Below, in pieces: positions 36,830-45,389 of a stretch of 64,000 nucleotides of DNA. Location: assembly GCF_029266855.1 (NCBI RefSeq), contig NZ_JAQSWB010000007.1:62001-126000 (forward strand), in the 5' to 3' direction. Under the pieces are notes generated by a model. It saw only the letters and a list, made by a program, of their open reading frames with translations. It searched no databases and was not told the DNA's origin. The position numbers were made by a program, and so were the translations under genes. Numbering within the stretch: position 1 is the stretch's first letter; the number at the start of each line of letters is the position of its first letter. Origin of the DNA: Fluviicola sp. GTDB lineage: Bacteria > Bacteroidota > Bacteroidia > Flavobacteriales_D > Crocinitomicaceae.

Positions 36830-37409
36830 ACCACAAATACGCAAATATTTTGGCTGTCTACCGATCAGCCAGATTTCTTAAAGCAGTCCATTTTGTGTTC
36901 TATCTTCATAATTTACCTAGTAAGAATGACTCTTTTATATTGCAATTTGGACGGTTTAAAATTGACAATCAAGCCAACTTCCATACCCGATACAGCCAAA
37001 TAGTTAATTAGTTGATCATAGTGTGCATTGGCTATTTCGGATACACATTTTGATTCAAGGATAATTGTGTCAAATACTACAAAATCAGCAAAAAACTCAT
37101 GAGGTAAAACAATATCTTTATATCTTACCTGATATCTGACTTCACGAGCATAAGGAATGTGATTTTTTCTTAATTCGTACTCTAAAGCATCTTTGTAAAC
37201 AATTTCAGAAAAACCAGTTCCTAAATGGTTGTGTACTTCCATACAGCATCCTATTATATCGTAGCATTCTTCTTTCAGTAAATAGTGTTCCATACTCTTT
37301 AATTTAAAAAAAAAGATCAAATCAAAAACGATTTTCTTTAACATTTTTGACTTTGGAACTTATTGGAGGCAACCGGTAGGTGACTCTTTTTTATTTGCGT
37401 ATTTGTGGT
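36830..37409. mobile_element. Putative GxxExxY element bounded by 18-bp inverted repeats
   Basis: ACCACAAATACGCAAATA (36830-36847) and its exact reverse complement (37392-37409) flank one gene for a GxxExxY protein, giving a 580-bp unit. No target duplication is visible just outside. Such arms resemble the short CACAGA/CGCAAAG repeats at 29145 and 49155. Mobility is a hypothesis from the arrangement only. Confidence 0.5.
36913..37293 (-). CDS. GxxExxY protein, PD-(D/E)xK nuclease-like
   Basis: Small protein of the GxxExxY family (PDDEXK_3 superfamily), biological role unknown. From the ATG at 37291-37293 it has 126 residues, typical for the family: EECYDIIGCCMEVHNHLG, the naming motif GFSEIVY at 27-33, and a nuclease-like core with Asp70, Glu80 and Lys82 in ADFVVFDTIILESK, then HYDQLINYLAVSGMEVGLIVNF. 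An ATG 17 codons upstream (37344) is an alternative start. The gene is bounded by 18-bp perfect inverted repeats, and lies alone between hemH and lpdA. DNA or RNA cleavage has not been shown for the family as far as I know. Confidence 0.88.
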   Translation of the reverse strand: MEHYLLKEECYDIIGCCMEVHNHLGTGFSEIVYKDALEYELRKNHIPYAREVRYQVRYKDIVLPHEFFADFVVFDTIILESKCVSEIANAHYDQLINYLAVSGMEVGLIVNFKPSKLQYKRVILTR

Positions 37410-37430
37410 AAGATATACACCTTCGATTCT

Positions 37431-37466
37431 AAAAAAAAAAGAGCATCCGTCTAAACAAATGCTCTT
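37431..37466 (-). terminator. Terminator of lpdA
   Basis: On the minus strand AAGAGCAT pairs with ATGCTCTT around a 12-base loop and is followed by ten T. Confidence 0.85.
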
Positions 37467-37489
37467 CAAAAATGTATTATAAAAATCTT

Positions 37490-38893
37490 TTAAATATGCA
37501 ACGCTCGGTTATCAGTTGCGGCAAGTGCCGCTTCTTTGATCGCTTCCGAGAAAGTCGGGTGACCATGACAAATACGGGAAATATCTTCTGCAGATGCACG
37601 GAACTCCATTGCAGTAACAGCTTCCATGATCATATCCGCTGCACGTGCAGCAATCATATGAACACCTAATACCTCATCCGTTTTAGCATCTGCCAATACT
37701 TTCACAAATCCTGCGATATCCATTGATGCGCGAGCTCTTCCAAGAGCTTTCATCGGGAACGAACCCGCTTTGTATTCTACGCCCGCAGCCTTCAGTTCTT
37801 CCTCTGTTTTACCAACCGAAGCAATCTCCGGCCAGGTGTAAACAACTCCCGGGATCAGGTTGTAATTGATATGCGGTTTTTGTCCAGCCAATTGCTCAGC
37901 AACAACAACTCCTTCTTCCTCTGCTTTATGAGCTAACATTGCTCCACGAACTACGTCACCAATGGCGTAAATATTCGGAACTGCCGTTTGCAGATGATCG
38001 TTCACATCAATCTGACCGCGGTTATTTGCTGTCAAACCGATATTTTCCAATCCTAAGCCTTCCGTATATGCCTTGCGACCAACTGCAACCAAACAATAGT
38101 CGGCTTCCAGGATTACTTCTTCATTCTTTTTGTTCAAAGCAGTCAATTTCACTCCGTTTCCGGTGTTTTCGACTTTTTGAACCTTATGTTCCAAATGGAA
38201 TTTAAATCCTTCTTTTTTCAAAATCTTCGTCAACTCTTTTCCTAAAGAAAAATCCATTGTAGGAAGAATGTTCGGTGCGAACTCCACCACTTCGATCTCC
38301 GATCCCAAACGGGCGTAAACCGATCCTAATTCCAAACCGATAACACCACCTCCGATAACGATCATCTTTTTAGGGATTTCTGTCATCTTCAACGCTTCGG
38401 TTGAAGTAATGATGCGTTTCTTATCCGGTTCCATTCCAGGGAAGAAATTTGGTTTTGAACCGGTTGCAATAATGATGTTTTTTGCCGTAATGTTCGTGCT
38501 GTTTCCCTTGTCGTCTTTGATTGCAATCGTAGTTTTATCTACAAATGAACCTACTCCCTGGTAAACCGTTACCTTGTTTTTGTCCATCAAAAATTTGATC
38601 CCGTTGCAGGTTTGTGTAACCACATCCTCTTTACGAGCGATCATTTGAGTAATGTCAGCCTCTACATTATCTACTTTGATTCCATGAGTTGCAAAATTGT
38701 GCTTCGCATTGAAAAAGTGTTCTGAAGAATCCAGCAAAGCTTTTGAAGGAATGCATCCCACGTTCAAACATGTTCCTCCAAGCGTAGGGTATTTTTCGAT
38801 CAAAGCAGTATTCAATCCTAATTGTGCACAGCGAAGAGCAGCTACATATCCACCAGGACCTGAACCGATTATCGCAACATCAAACGTACTCAT
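37490..38893 (-). CDS. lpdA: Dihydrolipoyl dehydrogenase (E3)
   Basis: FAD/NAD-dependent E3 subunit of the 2-oxoacid dehydrogenase complexes and glycine cleavage; reoxidises dihydrolipoamide. The 467-residue protein has FAD-binding VAIIGSGPGGYVAAL, the redox disulfide in GGTCLNVGCIPSKALL, NAD-binding IGGGVIGLELGSVYARLG, YAIGDVV near residue 310 and the catalytic His-Glu pair in CHGHPTFSEAIKEAAL. Full length. Lipoate synthase (lipA) is encoded about 1.2 kb away on the same strand, a functional link although a barrel gene and a repeat-rich gap lie between. Confidence 0.97.
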   Translation of the reverse strand: MSTFDVAIIGSGPGGYVAALRCAQLGLNTALIEKYPTLGGTCLNVGCIPSKALLDSSEHFFNAKHNFATHGIKVDNVEADITQMIARKEDVVTQTCNGIKFLMDKNKVTVYQGVGSFVDKTTIAIKDDKGNSTNITAKNIIIATGSKPNFFPGMEPDKKRIITSTEALKMTEIPKKMIVIGGGVIGLELGSVYARLGSEIEVVEFAPNILPTMDFSLGKELTKILKKEGFKFHLEHKVQKVENTGNGVKLTALNKKNEEVILEADYCLVAVGRKAYTEGLGLENIGLTANNRGQIDVNDHLQTAVPNIYAIGDVVRGAMLAHKAEEEGVVVAEQLAGQKPHINYNLIPGVVYTWPEIASVGKTEEELKAAGVEYKAGSFPMKALGRARASMDIAGFVKVLADAKTDEVLGVHMIAARAADMIMEAVTAMEFRASAEDISRICHGHPTFSEAIKEAALAATDNRALHI

Positions 38894-38961
38894 AGTTTCA
38901 ATTTCTAAAATGTGGGCTAAAGGTAAGTATTAATTGAAAATTGAGAATTGAAAAGTGAAAA

Positions 38962-38998
38962 GAATGTGTTATAAAGAGATTGATGTAGGAATGAGAGA
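38962..38998. repeat. 37-bp direct repeat, left copy
   Basis: Starts GAATGTGTTATAAAGAGA and ends TAGGAATGAGAGA; matches the copy at 39763-39799 at 32 of 37 positions in the same orientation. The two copies bracket the barrel gene 39025-39645. Confidence 0.75.
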
Positions 38999-39024
38999 AT
39001 GGCTGTTTTTTGATCCAAGGAGAA

Positions 39025-39645
39025 CTAGAAAACATAAGCCACACCGGTGGTCAAATTTTCTCCGGTACAGGAATTTATGTCAAAAATACCTAATGTTGCA
39101 CCCGCAAAAGCATTCAGCCCCAGATTAAACGCCCAGTGTTCGGCAAATTTATACTCAACGGATACGGCTGCATGAATCCCCAAATAGAAACCTTCATAAG
39201 AGTTTTTTCTTTCCCATCCCTTCACTAGAGTAGTCCCATCTTCCTTTTTCATTACACTATGCTCCTTAAATGAATACAAATAGCTGAATCTTGGTCCTGC
39301 ACCAGCGTACACGGAAAATTTAGGTTTATTAATGATCCGAAACTCGGGCCGGAACATAACTGCTACTCCTTCCACCCGACTATCCGTAATGATATATCCC
39401 TTGTAATCTCTTTTATACCAATCATAAGTCATCCCTACAGAATAGCCAAAACGCAGGAGGCCGTTCGCAACGGAATGTTTCGCCGTTAGCCCGGCTTCCA
39501 AACCAAACCTGTTTTTAAAATTATCCTCGTTGAATGAGAAATCTCTTATTCCCGGGTTAATGAAAGCACCCAGTTGTGGACTCGAATCGTATTGGCTAAT
39601 TCCCAAAAGCGGAATAAATAAGGTAATCGCAAGAATAAATTTCAT
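39025..39645 (-). CDS. Outer-membrane beta-barrel-like protein between direct repeats
   Basis: A 206-residue protein from the ATG at 39643-39645 with a signal peptide (1-18, ending LLGISQ) and alternating strands typical of a small eight-stranded outer-membrane barrel (LLRFGYSVGMTYDWYKRD, FSVYAGAGPRFSYLYSFKE, FYLGIHAAVSVEYKFAEHW, FNLGLNAFAGATLG), ending in TTGVAYVF with a terminal phenylalanine. Function unknown. It stands alone between lpdA and a hairpin-rich gap and is flanked by imperfect 37-bp direct repeats, possibly marking a small gene cassette. Confidence 0.78.
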   Translation of the reverse strand: MKFILAITLFIPLLGISQYDSSPQLGAFINPGIRDFSFNEDNFKNRFGLEAGLTAKHSVANGLLRFGYSVGMTYDWYKRDYKGYIITDSRVEGVAVMFRPEFRIINKPKFSVYAGAGPRFSYLYSFKEHSVMKKEDGTTLVKGWERKNSYEGFYLGIHAAVSVEYKFAEHWAFNLGLNAFAGATLGIFDINSCTGENLTTGVAYVF

Positions 39646-40115
39646 AGTTGTCAATTTTCTGTTCTCAAAACTACCTGCTAAGAGAAGAATCAGAAAACGG
39701 AAAAATGCGTTTGTAAAATAGGTATTGCGAAAACCCGTACTATAATAGAATGGGAGAGGATAGAATGTGCTAAAAAGAGATAAGTGTAGGAATGAGAGAT
39801 TTGTGATACCCGCAGAATTCTTTCTGAATATATTATGCTTATTGTATCGAAACTATATAGATACTCCTACTTTCAAGTATGGGTTAAGTATAGATACCCC
39901 ACCTTGAGACGTAGCGACTGTAAAGTCCGCTACTGTCTCCTTTTACACTGCGAAACTTTAGTGAAGCAGTGTTTACGTTTAACCTACGAAGTCGACGACG
40001 AAGTAGGTTTCGCATTCGAAGCTCGAAAGAGTGCTGAAATCCTTGATCCTAGCGTCAATGGAAGTAAGCTTTTTGGAAATTATTCAACAGTGAAATCGAA
40101 TGAAATCTACTACAG
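39646..40115. other. Gene-free, hairpin-rich interval
   Basis: No credible gene. It holds the right copy of the 37-bp direct repeat (39763-39799) and then at least three inverted repeats in a row: GAGAC-GTAGCG / CGCTAC-GTCTC (39906-39940, one base offset), ACACTGC / GCAGTGT (about 39945-39972) and AACCTAC / GTAGGTT (about 39980-40009). AGCGTCAATGGAAG near 40052 recurs in the gap near 19779. Open frames here are short and lack family features. Confidence 0.6.
39763..39799. repeat. 37-bp direct repeat, right copy
   Basis: Starts GAATGTGCTAAAAAGAGA and ends TAGGAATGAGAGA; partner of 38962-38998. Confidence 0.75.
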
Positions 40116-40997
40116 TTACAAATCGAAAATATGCTTTTCTGCATGGTAGGAAGAACGCACAAGCGGACCGCTTTCTACGAAACGGAAGCCCATTTCCAAA
40201 CCTAATTCGCGGTACTTATCGAAACGTTCCGGAGTTACGAATTCAACAATCGGTAAATGTTTTGGAGTTGGCTGCAGGTATTGTCCCAATGTCAGGATGT
40301 CTACTCCGACAGCTCTCAAATCTTCCATTGTTTCGATCACTTCTTCGTCTGTTTCTCCCAAACCGAGCATTACTCCTGATTTGGTTCTCATCCCTCCTTT
40401 TTTCAGGCGGAACAATACTTCCAAACTGCGGTCATATTTTGCCTGGATCCGCACTTGTTTTGTCAAACGGCGCACTGTTTCCAGGTTATGCGAAACAATT
40501 TCAGGAGCTACATCAATGATTTGCTGTAAGTTTTCCCATTTCCCTGCAAAATCAGGGATCAGGGTTTCCATCGTTGTTCCCGGACTTTGATGACGAACAG
40601 CACGAACGGTCTGTACCCAGATTCCCGAACCACCGTCTTTCAGATCATCACGATCCACCGAAGTAATCACCGCGTGCTTGATTCCCATCGTTTTAATGGA
40701 ATGAGCCACTTTTCCCGGTTCGAATTCATCAATAACATCGGGCTTCCCGGTTTGAACAGCACAAAAACCACACGAACGTGTACAGATATTACCTAAGATC
40801 ATGAACGTTGCAGTTCCTTCACCCCAACATTCACCCATATTCGGGCAAGAGCCACTTTCGCAAATGGTGTGCAGTTTATGTTCATCAACCAAGGCTCTAA
40901 CCTTGCGGTAATTCTCCCCGATCGGAAGCTTTACACGTAACCAGCTTGGTTTTTTGATTCGAACGTTATTTTCTGTTGTTGTTATTTCTTCTGACAT
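40116..40997 (-). CDS. lipA: Lipoyl synthase
   Basis: Radical-SAM enzyme inserting two sulfurs into octanoyl groups to make protein-bound lipoate. The 293-residue protein has the auxiliary cluster motif C-x4-C-x5-C in [12 protein letters not shown], the radical-SAM CxxxCxxC in [11 protein letters not shown] and the C-terminal RSSYHAEKH serine motif that binds the auxiliary cluster. Full length. Divergent from the OsmC gene; its product lipoylates complexes that use LpdA, encoded nearby. Confidence 0.97.
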   Translation of the reverse strand: MSEEITTTENNVRIKKPSWLRVKLPIGENYRKVRALVDEHKLHTICESGSCPNMGECWGEGTATFMILGNICTRSCGFCAVQTGKPDVIDEFEPGKVAHSIKTMGIKHAVITSVDRDDLKDGGSGIWVQTVRAVRHQSPGTTMETLIPDFAGKWENLQQIIDVAPEIVSHNLETVRRLTKQVRIQAKYDRSLEVLFRLKKGGMRTKSGVMLGLGETDEEVIETMEDLRAVGVDILTLGQYLQPTPKHLPIVEFVTPERFDKYRELGLEMGFRFVESGPLVRSSYHAEKHIFDL

Positions 40998-41055
40998 AGT
41001 CGTGCCTTTCCGCTATTCAAAAATAGATTATTCACCATCCGGACGCAAAATTCCG

Positions 41056-41092
41056 TACCTTTGGCCTTGCTAATTTTGATTTTACAAAAGTA
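41056..41092. promoter_or_regulatory. Divergent promoter cluster between lipA and the OsmC gene
   Basis: Two plus-strand -7 matches, TACCTTTG (41056-41063) and TAATTTTG (41071-41078), and one minus-strand match, TACTTTTG (41085-41092), overlap in the gap. The minus one is about 90 bp before lipA and the plus ones about 130-150 bp before the OsmC gene. Confidence 0.45.
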
Positions 41093-41208
41093 CAAAGAAG
41101 CATTCAATTTAATTGAAAATTCAAAATGCAAAATGCAAAAGTCTTAATCCAAGGAATGGCTTAAACTTTTGACCCTTTGAACTTTTGAAACTATTAAACA
41201 AAGAAGTT

Positions 41209-41613
41209 ATGGCAACATCAACAGTAAAATACCTGGGGGGATTGAGAACCGAATGTACTCATCTTCAATCGGGAACAGTCATTCATACGGACGCACCAAC
41301 AGACAACCATGGAAAGGGAGAGAAATTCTCTCCAACTGATTTGGTTGCAACTGCGTACGCTTCCTGCATGATCAGCATCATTGGAATTTACTGTAATGAA
41401 CACGGACACAACTACGAAAACGGTTCCGCAACCGTAACAAAAATCATGGCTTCCTCTCCACGAAGAATTGGAAAAATAGTGATCGAAATGGACTTGCGGA
41501 ACAATGGCTGGGACGAAACCACCATTGAAAAAGTAAAGCGCGCTGCACTGGCTTGCCCGGTAGCGAAATCAGTTAGTGAAGATATCGAACTTGAAATCAC
41601 ATTCAATGTATAA
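41209..41613 (+). CDS. OsmC family protein
   Basis: OsmC/Ohr-fold protein, probably a thiol peroxidase acting on organic hydroperoxides, or a relative of unknown substrate. From the ATG at 41209 it has 134 residues: LGGLRTECTHLQSGTVIHTDAP, FSPTDLVATAYASCMISIIG containing the first conserved cysteine, and ALACPVAKSVSEDIELEITF with the second. Both redox cysteines are therefore present. The stop overlaps the rlmB start by 8 bases, so the two are co-translated. Confidence 0.9.
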   Translation: MATSTVKYLGGLRTECTHLQSGTVIHTDAPTDNHGKGEKFSPTDLVATAYASCMISIIGIYCNEHGHNYENGSATVTKIMASSPRRIGKIVIEMDLRNNGWDETTIEKVKRAALACPVAKSVSEDIELEITFNV

Positions 41614-42430
41614 TAAGAAAAACGACCGCGAAGAAAGAGGCGGAGGATTTAACAAAGACCAACGATCTTTTGAACGCAAACCAAAAGAAGATCCATCAGA
41701 CATTATCTATGGAATCCGTGTAGTGATCGAAGCGATCAAGAACGAGGTTGAAATCAATAAGATCCTGATCCAAAAAGGAATTGACAAAGACTTGTTCGAG
41801 GAGTTGAGAACAGCACTAACCGGTAAAGAATACCAATTACAGTTTGTTCCGGTTGAGAAACTAAACAAATTAACGGCAAACAATCACCAGGGAGTCATTG
41901 CATTTACTTCTCCGGTTGAATATAAGAATATCGAAGAATTGTGTGATCAGTGGCTTTCCGAAGGAAAAGAACCATGCATTTTGGTCCTGGACCGCATTAC
42001 GGATGTCCGGAACTTTGGTGGAATTGCCCGCACAGCTGCCTGTATGGGTGTTGATGCTATTTTGGTTCCTTCAAAAGGAAGTGCATTGGTTTCCGCAGAT
42101 GCAATCAAGACTTCCGCAGGGGCTTTACACAGTATTCCTGTTTGTAAAACAGATTTATTGAAAAACAGTTTGTTCTATTTACAGCAGAGCGGTTTTCAAA
42201 TCGTTTCCTGTACTGAAAAATCAAAGGTTTCGGTTGAAAACTATTCCTTCTTTGGTCCTACGGCAATTATTCTTGGCTCGGAAGAAGACGGTATTTCTCA
42301 TGATTTATTGAAAATGTCAGATGTGCGTTTGAGCATCCCGATGGCCGGAGATATTTCTTCACTGAACGTTGGTGTGGCAACCGGAATGATCTTATATGAA
42401 CGTTTGAAGCAGGTAAAGGCTGCTAAATAA
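41606..42430 (+). CDS. rlmB: 23S rRNA (guanosine-2'-O)-methyltransferase RlmB-like (SpoU family)
   Basis: SPOUT/TrmH-type RNA 2'-O-methyltransferase. The 274-residue protein from the ATG at 41606 has a basic N-terminal tail, an L30e-like substrate domain (DIIYGIRVVIEAIKNEVEINKILIQ), and the knotted catalytic domain with the three SpoU motifs: DRITDVRNFGGIARTAACMG, IILGSEEDGIS and LSIPMAGDISSLNVGVATGMILYE. It is best matched by RlmB, which methylates G2251 of 23S rRNA, but related enzymes modify other sites. Co-transcribed with the OsmC gene. Confidence 0.92.
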   Translation: MYNKKNDREERGGGFNKDQRSFERKPKEDPSDIIYGIRVVIEAIKNEVEINKILIQKGIDKDLFEELRTALTGKEYQLQFVPVEKLNKLTANNHQGVIAFTSPVEYKNIEELCDQWLSEGKEPCILVLDRITDVRNFGGIARTAACMGVDAILVPSKGSALVSADAIKTSAGALHSIPVCKTDLLKNSLFYLQQSGFQIVSCTEKSKVSVENYSFFGPTAIILGSEEDGISHDLLKMSDVRLSIPMAGDISSLNVGVATGMILYERLKQVKAAK

Positions 42431-42458
42431 AATTCCAAATCCACTTTCCTTATTTAAT

Positions 42459-44666
42459 ATGACAAAATCAACCTATCCCCACTACATTCTGACGGTATTT
42501 TTTGTAATTCTGTCCGGAGTAATTCATGCCCAAAGTTTATCATTGGACTGGGTCAAATCGAATATGACTACCCCGAATGGTAGTATATGGCCTTCCCAAA
42601 TTGTTTTTGATCGTGAAGGAAACATTCTGGTGACAGGTATATTTCAAGGATCTGTCGATTTTGGTTTTGGTGTAGACACTACCATTCTCACCAGCAATGG
42701 TAGCTCCTTCAGCAATAGTAATTCCGATGGTTTTGTATTAAAACTCACTTCTCTAGGTATCCCGCTTTGGGCAAAATCAATTGGAGGAGCTAATAATGAT
42801 GGGGGTTCATCTATTCTAACAGATACTTCCAACTCGATATATGTAACAGGTATATTCAGGGATAGTGTTGATTTTAACCCAGGAGGGAATCCAGAAATTC
42901 ATATCGGTCATCCATATGGCAATGCCTACATTCTAAAATTAACAGAGGATGGAGATTTTGAATGGGTAAAAACATCCAGTCCGGGTATTCTTTCAATTAA
43001 CAAGGTCAAAATCTCAGAAGATAATCACTTTTACCTGACAGGTTCATACCAGGACTCCGTTGATGTTGATTTTGGAATAAATATTCAACCGATGTACTCC
43101 AACTACGCCACTGCATTCCTGGGGAAATACGATCTTGATTTTAACCTCATCTGGCTGGATACAGTCACTAACAGTTTTTACGAATACGCATCAGACCTTT
43201 TCATCGACTCGAATGAAAATGTGGTTTATTCTACTGTAAAACAGTATGGAACTATTATAAGATTGCTCGACAGCAATGGTTTGGGTGTTTGGGCAAAACA
43301 GCTTACGGGAGAAGTTAAAGCATCGGGAATCGATCGGGACCAGTCAGGTAATATCCTGTTATGCGGCACTTTCGAAGGTAATGTGGATTTCGATCCAGGA
43401 CAGGGAGTCCATATTTTCCCTTATTACTACGGCGAAAACGGCTTTGTACTGAAATTGGATGGTAATGGTGGCTTTGTTTGGGCAGCAAACGTATCAAGCG
43501 GAGGAACAAATCGATGTGCAGGTCTTATAACAGACTCTTTAAACAATGTCTACATCAGCGGAACCTATCAGGGTGATGTGGATTTCGACCCAAAAATGAC
43601 TTCTAATTGGATCCCTCCGGTTACTCTTAACTATCTCCCGGATATATTTATCTGGAAACTTGATTCACTTGGAAATCTGATGACCGTAAAAACATTCGGC
43701 GGAAGCGATTCTGATTTCCCTGTAAACCCTCTGATCGATTCAACAGGTAGTATTTACAACTTCGGGTATTATTCAGGTTTTTCAAATGATTTTTCCCCAG
43801 GAAGTACTGTTATCTCTTTCACAAACCTTGGTGGATTAAACGCCTGTTATCTGATAAAATTTAATGAATGTGAAACCATTATTGGCCATATAGACAGTCT
43901 GAACGTATGTGATAGTTTACAATGGGTGAATGGAGTTACTTATTACAGCAATTCAACCAATTCAGGAACATATAATTTCATTTCTTCAACAAACAATGGC
44001 TGTGACAGTATTGTTGGGCTGTATTTAAACGTAAGGTATTCCACAATAAATGCCGATTCTGTATTTTCCTGCAACCCTTACACCTGGATTAATGGAATTA
44101 CGTATAATTATTCCACACAAACTCCTGTTTATGTAATTCAAAATTCAGAAGGTTGTGACTCTTCTAATTTCCTCCATTTGGAAGTGGAATACATTCCTTT
44201 GGGATTAATGCATTCTGTCACAGACAACACGATAACAACAAATGCATCTGGGTTGTCCTACCGATGGTTAAATTGCAATAATGGTATGAGCGTAATCCCG
44301 AATCAAACTTCTCAATCCTTTACTCCAACTGCCAATGGAAGCTACGCGGCAGAAATCACCAAAAACGGATGCATCGATACAACTGACTGTATGCTAATTA
44401 CTACAGTTGGGCTAGCTGAAAATGCTGCACCTGGAGTCCTACTTTATCCAAATCCTACTAAAGGTTCCTTCACCCTTCAATTTGAGCAAAACCAGCATTA
44501 TGCGGAAATAAATCTATTCTCAATAACAGGGCAATTAACTGAATCTCGTAAAATACGCGATAAGGACAGTGTATCTTTCGAAGTGAACTTTCCAAATGGG
44601 ATTTATTTCATTGAAATACTGAATCAAAGCAATGAAAAAACAGTTCTCAAATTGATAAAAGACTAA
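42459..44666 (+). CDS. Large secreted T9SS substrate with SBBP-type beta-propeller repeats
   Basis: A 735-residue exported protein: signal peptide 1-25 (ending IHAQ), about eight SBBP/NHL-like blades in residues 30-475 with repeated WAKS/WVK...GG and G.FQGSVDF / GTYQGDVDFDP motifs, a region of Cys-containing Ig-like repeats (CDSLQWVNGVTYYSNS, CNPYTWINGITYN; residues about 475-640), and a type A C-terminal sorting domain from about 655 (VLLYPNPTKGSFTLQF ... FPNGIYFIEI). It is therefore predicted to pass through the T9SS to the cell surface or medium. The D.D.G.. turns suggest calcium binding. Adhesion or surface-layer role is a guess. Confidence 0.9.
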   Translation: MTKSTYPHYILTVFFVILSGVIHAQSLSLDWVKSNMTTPNGSIWPSQIVFDREGNILVTGIFQGSVDFGFGVDTTILTSNGSSFSNSNSDGFVLKLTSLGIPLWAKSIGGANNDGGSSILTDTSNSIYVTGIFRDSVDFNPGGNPEIHIGHPYGNAYILKLTEDGDFEWVKTSSPGILSINKVKISEDNHFYLTGSYQDSVDVDFGINIQPMYSNYATAFLGKYDLDFNLIWLDTVTNSFYEYASDLFIDSNENVVYSTVKQYGTIIRLLDSNGLGVWAKQLTGEVKASGIDRDQSGNILLCGTFEGNVDFDPGQGVHIFPYYYGENGFVLKLDGNGGFVWAANVSSGGTNRCAGLITDSLNNVYISGTYQGDVDFDPKMTSNWIPPVTLNYLPDIFIWKLDSLGNLMTVKTFGGSDSDFPVNPLIDSTGSIYNFGYYSGFSNDFSPGSTVISFTNLGGLNACYLIKFNECETIIGHIDSLNVCDSLQWVNGVTYYSNSTNSGTYNFISSTNNGCDSIVGLYLNVRYSTINADSVFSCNPYTWINGITYNYSTQTPVYVIQNSEGCDSSNFLHLEVEYIPLGLMHSVTDNTITTNASGLSYRWLNCNNGMSVIPNQTSQSFTPTANGSYAAEITKNGCIDTTDCMLITTVGLAENAAPGVLLYPNPTKGSFTLQFEQNQHYAEINLFSITGQLTESRKIRDKDSVSFEVNFPNGIYFIEILNQSNEKTVLKLIKD

Positions 44667-44750
44667 TTTAGCCATGACAACAAAAGCTTAATAGAGTAAA
44701 GACCGCTAAATATTCTTTACATTTTAGGCCTCATTATAAACTAATATTTA

Positions 44751-45302
44751 ATGAAAACCATCGAAGATCTAAAGGTTGAAAAGACGACCTACAAAAACGA
44801 AAAAGACGAAAACGGAAATACAGTCAAAGTTCCTGTAACAAAAATGGTTGTGCGAACTCCTGAGATTGTGGAAAAAGGTCCGCGCTTTGGTTATTACTTG
44901 ATCGACCTTGTCTTTGTTTATATTTTAGCCTTCCTTATCGGGATTATTTCTGCCTTTGCAGGAGTATTTGAAATATGGGAAGATCCATTAATGTCCCGCT
45001 TATTGGGAGCATTAATCTTGGTTGGCTACTATTTCATCCTGGAGGTCAGTATTGGAACCACCTTGGGAAAATTAATGCTCGGTTATACAGTTATCGATAA
45101 ATACGCCGAAAAACCAAAAGCAGGTGCTCTTTTAGGAAGAAGTTTCGCTCGCGCAGTTCCTTTTGAAGCGTTTTCCTGTTTTTCTGAAAGGGGGTGGCAC
45201 GATAAGTGGTCAAATACGTATGTGGTAAAGAATTCAGAAAAAAGAGAACTTCAAAAATTACTTGGAACTTTCACCAGCTCCAAAGAAGATATTTTGGATT
45301 AA
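44751..45302 (+). CDS. RDD-family membrane protein
   Basis: A 183-residue inner-membrane protein. Residues 1-45 are hydrophilic and charged; then come RFGYYLIDLVFVYILAFLIG with the RDD-type Arg-x-Asp pattern, a second helix (LLGALILVGYYFILEVSIGTTLGKLMLGYTVI) with the family TLGKLMLG turn, and a third part GRSFARAVPFEAFSCF. The domain occurs in proteins of unknown or Na+/H+ antiport function. It is followed by a bidirectional terminator. Confidence 0.88.
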   Translation: MKTIEDLKVEKTTYKNEKDENGNTVKVPVTKMVVRTPEIVEKGPRFGYYLIDLVFVYILAFLIGIISAFAGVFEIWEDPLMSRLLGALILVGYYFILEVSIGTTLGKLMLGYTVIDKYAEKPKAGALLGRSFARAVPFEAFSCFSERGWHDKWSNTYVVKNSEKRELQKLLGTFTSSKEDILD

Positions 45303-45341
45303 AAAGACATTTGGATTTTAAGACCCTAACACAAAATAACT

Positions 45342-45380
45342 AAAAAGCCTTCCGGATTACTCCGGAAGGCTTTCGTTTTT
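45342..45380. terminator. Bidirectional terminator between RDD and SDR genes
   Basis: AAAGCCTTCCGGA (45344-45356) and its exact complement (45361-45373) form a 13-bp stem with loop TTAC, with A-rich and T-rich flanks on the two sides. Confidence 0.9.
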
Positions 45381-45389
45381 AAAATCGAA

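Noticed and set aside
36764-37003. 79-codon plus-strand frame after hemH
   Set aside because: Overlaps the GxxExxY gene on the other strand and the inverted-repeat arm; no recognisable protein features.
39835-40149. 104-codon plus-strand frame in the hairpin-rich gap
   Set aside because: Composition follows the repeats, no homologous motif, runs into the 3' end of lipA.
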